NCBI GenBank assembly: GCA_049615605.1
Contig: JBMZFW010000023.1
Location: 1-17,585 of the forward strand
Source of the DNA: JAQWUY01 sp049615605
Lineage (GTDB): Bacteria > Pseudomonadota > Alphaproteobacteria > JAQWUY01
Reading direction: 5' to 3'
Length of the DNA: 17,585 bases
Positions 14,838 to 17,585 of the stretch are shown here, piece after piece. The notes beneath the pieces are model-generated. The model was not told the origin of the DNA. It worked only from the letters and a program-made list of their open reading frames with translations, and made no database searches. Positions within the stretch are counted from its first letter, which is position 1, and each line of letters opens with the position of its first letter. The position numbers were made by a program, and so were the translations under genes.

Positions 14838-15829
14838 TATTTTTTAATCCAGTTTAAATGAGAACTTACCATATCGTCTAAATCATATTGTGCAACAAAG
14901 CCAAGTTTTTCTTTCGCAATATCACACGATGCATAACAAGTACCAACATCACCTTCACGACGCGGACAGATTTCATAAGGAACTTTATTACCACTTATTT
15001 TTTCAAATGACTTTATCATTTCTAAAACAGAATACCCCTTACCCGTGCCAAGGTTAATCCCATCACAAGTTAAGCTATCAATTTTTTCAAGGGCTTTGAT
15101 ATGGCCGTCAATTAAATCCATTATATGAATATAATCACGCACACCTGTTCCATCAGGCGTATCATAATCATTGCCGAACACCTTAACCATACCCAATTCA
15201 CCAATTGTAACTTTACCCACAAACGGGGCAAGATTATTTGGTATTCCATCTGGGTCTTCACCAATCAAACCGCTTGAATGGGCGCCAACTGGATTAAAGT
15301 ATCTTAATATGGCAATGTTATATAAATTATCGTCTTCGTATAACGCCCTTAGGATTTCTTCACAAGCAATCTTTGTTTCCCCATAAGGGTTGGTTGCCGA
15401 TAGTGAATGTTCTTCGTCAATTGGTAAATATTCAGGGTCACCATAAACCGTTGCCGATGATGAAAATACAATGTTTTTACAATTATTATTTTCCATTACT
15501 TGTAAAACATTTTCCAAACCACCAATATTATTTTCATAATACAATTCTGGTTTTTCGGTGCTTTCACCCACCGCCTTTAAAGCAGCGAAATGAATTACCG
15601 CATCAATTTTATTTTCTTTAAATACGGTTTCAAGTTTTTCATCACATACATCAACTTCATAAAATTTAAAATCTTTGTTTGTGATTGTTTTTATATTGTC
15701 TAGCACTTCTTTCTTTGAATTAACAAAGTTATCAACAATAACAACATTGTAATTATTATTTAATAATTCAACCGCCATATGTGAACCGATATATCCAGCA
15801 CCACCTGTTAATAATATTGTCTTAGCCAT
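14837..15829 (-). CDS. galE: UDP-glucose 4-epimerase
   Basis: A 330-residue short-chain dehydrogenase/reductase that interconverts UDP-glucose and UDP-galactose (and in many bacteria the N-acetyl forms). The NAD motif GGAGYIGS is at 9-16. HFAALKAVGES (80-90) and FSSSATVYG (122-130) supply the catalytic Ser region. Tyr149 and Lys153 lie in NPYGETK. RYFNPVGAHSSGLIGEDP and the VRDYIHIMDL box are diagnostic of GalE. Length is normal. The start has GGGGTGA upstream and overlaps the end of the HisN-like gene by 8 nt. It probably supplies UDP-galactose to the GT25 or other transferases in the cluster, though it may also serve central metabolism. Confidence 0.95.
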   Translation of the reverse strand: MAKTILLTGGAGYIGSHMAVELLNNNYNVVIVDNFVNSKKEVLDNIKTITNKDFKFYEVDVCDEKLETVFKENKIDAVIHFAALKAVGESTEKPELYYENNIGGLENVLQVMENNNCKNIVFSSSATVYGDPEYLPIDEEHSLSATNPYGETKIACEEILRALYEDDNLYNIAILRYFNPVGAHSSGLIGEDPDGIPNNLAPFVGKVTIGELGMVKVFGNDYDTPDGTGVRDYIHIMDLIDGHIKALEKIDSLTCDGINLGTGKGYSVLEMIKSFEKISGNKVPYEICPRREGDVGTCYASCDIAKEKLGFVAQYDLDDMVSSHLNWIKK

Positions 15830-16574
15830 TGTTAATCACCCCAACTAATTCATTCATTTCAAATGGTGTGGCAATTACTTGATTACCACTTTGCAATGTT
15901 AATTCATTGCCATTCCAATCAGCAATATATCCACCTGCATTTTTTATAATTGGAACCAGTGGTAAAAAGTCATAAGGCTTTAAATCAGATTCCATAACAA
16001 TCAAATTATCCCCCGCTGTCATTCGGCAATAATTGTATGCATCACCGCCAACTTTTGCACCTTGTGTAAATGCGGTTATTTTTTCAACTGTTTTAAATTC
16101 ATCCGCTGTGAACATTTCTGATAATGAATATGAAACTTTACAATCGGATAAATTATGCACACCAACTGTTGTTTCAATTTCATTTACAAATGTTTTATTG
16201 TCATAGGCAATATATCGTTGTGATTTTGCAGGAAACCCAATACCCGATAATATCGGTTTATCGTTATGCAATAAACAAACCATATTGGCAAATGTATCAA
16301 TGCCATTAATAAATGCCCTTGTGCCATCAATCGGATCAATTATCCAAGTGTATTCAGCCCCTTCATTTTCACAGCCGAATTCTTCGCCAATAATACCGTG
16401 TTCTGGGTATGATTGTTTAATCAATCCACGAATTACTGTTTCCGCATCTTTATCTGCTTTTGAAACGGGGCTGTCATCCGCCTTTGTTTCAATATGCAAA
16501 TTATCCGAATTAAAGTAATTTAATGTGATATCACCCGCCGCATCAAGCAATGTATTTATAAAGTTTTTATCCAT
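15822..16574 (-). CDS. hisN: Inositol-monophosphatase-family phosphatase, HisN-like histidinol-phosphatase
   Basis: A 250-residue Mg-dependent phosphatase from the chosen ATG at 16574. The frame stays open upstream to 16646, but that extension would run across the divergent lipB start and adds an unrelated hydrophobic stretch. Metal-site motifs are GEEFG (63-67), IIDPIDGTRAF (78-88, Asp80 and Asp83) and YDFLPLVPI (201-209, Asp202). DPIDGTRAFxxG is the form seen in alphaproteobacterial HisN, which dephosphorylates histidinol-phosphate. CysQ or sugar-phosphate phosphatases are alternatives. It seems to head the minus-strand cluster. There is no Shine-Dalgarno site; TATATT ends 7 nt before the ATG. 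The neighbouring genes do not suggest histidine synthesis, so the specific function is uncertain. Confidence 0.8.
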   Translation of the reverse strand: MDKNFINTLLDAAGDITLNYFNSDNLHIETKADDSPVSKADKDAETVIRGLIKQSYPEHGIIGEEFGCENEGAEYTWIIDPIDGTRAFINGIDTFANMVCLLHNDKPILSGIGFPAKSQRYIAYDNKTFVNEIETTVGVHNLSDCKVSYSLSEMFTADEFKTVEKITAFTQGAKVGGDAYNYCRMTAGDNLIVMESDLKPYDFLPLVPIIKNAGGYIADWNGNELTLQSGNQVIATPFEMNELVGVINNG

Positions 16575-16581
16575 AGGGGAA

Positions 16582-16587
16582 AATATA
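16582..16587 (-). promoter_or_regulatory. Candidate -10 box of hisN (leaderless)
   Basis: TATATT on the minus strand ends 7 nt before the hisN ATG (16574), with TTCCCCT between and no ribosome site. The -35 position (TGGATT, 16610-16605, 17-nt spacer) is weak. Together with the lipB promoter it forms a compact 60-nt divergent control region. Confidence 0.4.
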
Positions 16588-16598
16588 ACAGTAAACGA

Positions 16599-16627
16599 TT
16601 GAAAAATCCATAAAAAACACATATATA
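16599..16627 (+). promoter_or_regulatory. Candidate lipB promoter (leaderless)
   Basis: TTGAAA (16599-16604), 17-nt spacer and TATATA (16622-16627), then 7 nt to the ATG at 16635. No Shine-Dalgarno sequence precedes the ATG, so the mRNA would begin at or near the start codon. The -35 overlaps the divergent hisN control region. Confidence 0.5.
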
Positions 16628-16634
16628 TACTGTT

Positions 16635-17300
16635 ATGAATGTACAAAAATTAAACATTGATATTGGTGGGATTGAATGGTTGGAATCTGAAAATGTTTCC
16701 GACTATGAAGCTTGTATAAAATTTATGGAAGACCGCGCAATTGCAATTCGTAATAATGAAGCAAATGAATGCGTGTGGTTTGTGGAACATACCCCACTTT
16801 ATACAGCCGGCACTTCGGCACAAGACAATGATTTAATCAGCAATAACTTCCCTGTATTTAAAACGGGGCGTGGTGGGCAATATACATATCACGGCACGGG
16901 GCAAAGAACAATTTACCTTATGCTTGATTTACAAAAAAGAAAATTGGGGATAAAAGAATATGTAACCCAGCTGGAACAATGGGTAATTGATACACTGGCT
17001 GAATTTGGCATTAAGGGCGAACGCCGTTGTGGTCGCGTTGGCATTTGGGTTGATAATGGCAATGGCACAGAAGACAAAGTATGTGCAATCGGCGTAAGGG
17101 TTAAAAAATGGGTATCATACTTTGGTATTGCATTTAATATTAATCCCGATTTAAGTCATTACAATGGTATTATCCCCTGTGGAATTAGCGACAATAATTT
17201 TGGGGTTGGAAGCCTTGAGAAACTAGGAATTAATTCAAATAAAAAAGGCGTTGACGATACATTCATCAACACCTTTAATAAGAATTTTCCAAAACCTTAG
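16635..17300 (+). CDS. lipB: Lipoyl(octanoyl) transferase
   Basis: A 221-residue enzyme that moves octanoyl from acyl carrier protein to the lipoyl domains of dehydrogenase E2 and glycine-cleavage H proteins, in the cytoplasm. Signature blocks are VWFVEHTPLYTAG (47-59), GRGGQYTYHGTGQ (78-90) and CAIGVRVKKWVSYFG (150-164), just after the catalytic-type Lys148. NGIIPCGI (177-184) contains the catalytic Cys182. Length is standard. The GVRV+KW(V/T) form is typical of alphaproteobacterial LipB and is the best taxonomic hint in the window. This is a housekeeping gene divergent from the polysaccharide cluster, marking its boundary. Its stop overlaps the 3' end of the convergent unknown gene by 4 nt. 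Confidence 0.95.
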   Translation: MNVQKLNIDIGGIEWLESENVSDYEACIKFMEDRAIAIRNNEANECVWFVEHTPLYTAGTSAQDNDLISNNFPVFKTGRGGQYTYHGTGQRTIYLMLDLQKRKLGIKEYVTQLEQWVIDTLAEFGIKGERRCGRVGIWVDNGNGTEDKVCAIGVRVKKWVSYFGIAFNINPDLSHYNGIIPCGISDNNFGVGSLEKLGINSNKKGVDDTFINTFNKNFPKP

Positions 17301-17585
17301 TATTTATAAATTATACCCATTGTTTTGTAAGCAACTGTTGAAGATACATACAACATAATATCATTTGGTAATGTGAAGTACATAAATTTTTCATTAGTCC
17401 AAGGTCTTTCATCAACTGGACCTGATAAACCCTGTGCGCGTTTTACTTCAAGTTCAACATTTTTTAATACGCCTGTTCTTGCAATCGCACCTTTAAGCAT
17501 TTTATCAAGGTTAATACGGTAATAAATAGCGTGTTCACGCGAATTTTCATATTTTCCAGACAAGCCTTTTAATTTATTTTCATCT
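17297..17585 (-). CDS. Unknown protein, C-terminal 95 residues (runs off right edge)
   Basis: The frame is open from the right edge to a TAA at 17299-17297. A TTG codon at 17563 could be read as a start, but the frame continues upstream of it (DENKLKG before LSGKYEN), so the gene almost certainly begins outside the window. The visible part is hydrophilic and mixed, with no membrane segment or cysteine motif. YYRINLDKMLKGAIARTG and VDERPWTNEKFMYFTLPN look like ordered globular sequence. The C-terminus ends in GIIYKY. I do not recognise the family. It converges on lipB with a 4-nt overlap of stop codons, and no hairpin terminator is visible between them. Confidence 0.6.
   Translation of the reverse strand, partial: DENKLKGLSGKYENSREHAIYYRINLDKMLKGAIARTGVLKNVELEVKRAQGLSGPVDERPWTNEKFMYFTLPNDIMLYVSSTVAYKTMGIIYKY

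Noticed and set aside
16575..16646. N-terminal extension of the HisN-like protein by 24 residues (could mimic a signal peptide)
   Set aside because: It would overlap the divergent lipB start and promoter, and family proteins begin near MDKNFINTLL; the ATG at 16574 fits.
17561..17563. TTG start at 17563 for the right-edge gene
   Set aside because: The frame is open through to the window edge with protein-like sequence, so the gene is truncated by the window.
1..17585. tRNA genes, CRISPR arrays, insertion sequences, attachment sites
   Set aside because: Intergenic gaps are all under about 65 nt and show no cloverleaf, spaced repeat array or transposase remnant.

Overview
The window is an AT-rich bacterial chromosome segment. 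It is dominated by one long polysaccharide-biosynthesis gene cluster on the minus strand, from about 16574 down to 1. At the right edge sit a plus-strand lipB and a convergent, truncated unknown gene. Genes are packed tightly, with many 1-8 bp overlaps, and no stretch over 300 bp lacks a gene. I see no tRNA, rRNA, CRISPR array, insertion sequence or phage gene. The organism is probably an alphaproteobacterium: LipB has the GVRVKKW-type core typical of that class, and a HisN-like phosphatase lies beside it. A host-associated or uncultured AT-rich lineage is plausible. This assignment is an inference from protein flavour only. The genetic code is standard: TAA, TAG and TGA all serve as stops.

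Layout along the minus strand, in transcription order (right to left): a HisN-like phosphatase, galE, a membrane sulfatase-fold transferase and an IspD-like cytidylyltransferase. Next comes a three-gene phosphonate core: a cytidylyltransferase-PEP mutase fusion, an iron-type alcohol dehydrogenase and phosphonopyruvate decarboxylase. Then follow a CDP-glycerol-phosphotransferase-like enzyme, a GT25 glycosyltransferase, two adjacent GT10 (fucosyltransferase-type) genes, manC and a GT-A-like putative glycosyltransferase. The cluster ends with gmd, a membrane O-acyltransferase, an RmlC-like NDP-sugar epimerase and a truncated cupin.

How the genes fit together: PEP mutase, decarboxylase and alcohol dehydrogenase would convert PEP to phosphonopyruvate, phosphonoacetaldehyde and then 2-hydroxyethylphosphonate (HEP). 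No aminoethylphosphonate transaminase is seen. One of the two cytidylyltransferase modules would make a CDP-phosphonate, and the CDP-glycerol-transferase-like protein would place it on a glycan. ManC and Gmd supply GDP-mannose and GDP-4-keto-6-deoxymannose, the usual route to GDP-fucose, for the GT10 enzymes. GalE supplies UDP-galactose. The acyltransferase, epimerase and sulfatase-fold enzyme would decorate further. The most interesting reading is therefore a phosphonate-bearing, probably fucosylated cell-surface glycan (O-antigen or capsule). No flippase, polymerase or GDP-fucose synthase lies in the window, so the cluster very likely continues to the left.

The ATGs of manC, hisN and lipB lack a Shine-Dalgarno site and instead have a -10-like hexamer 5-7 nt upstream. 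The inner operon genes mostly have clear AGG-type sites. This suggests leaderless transcripts at operon starts.
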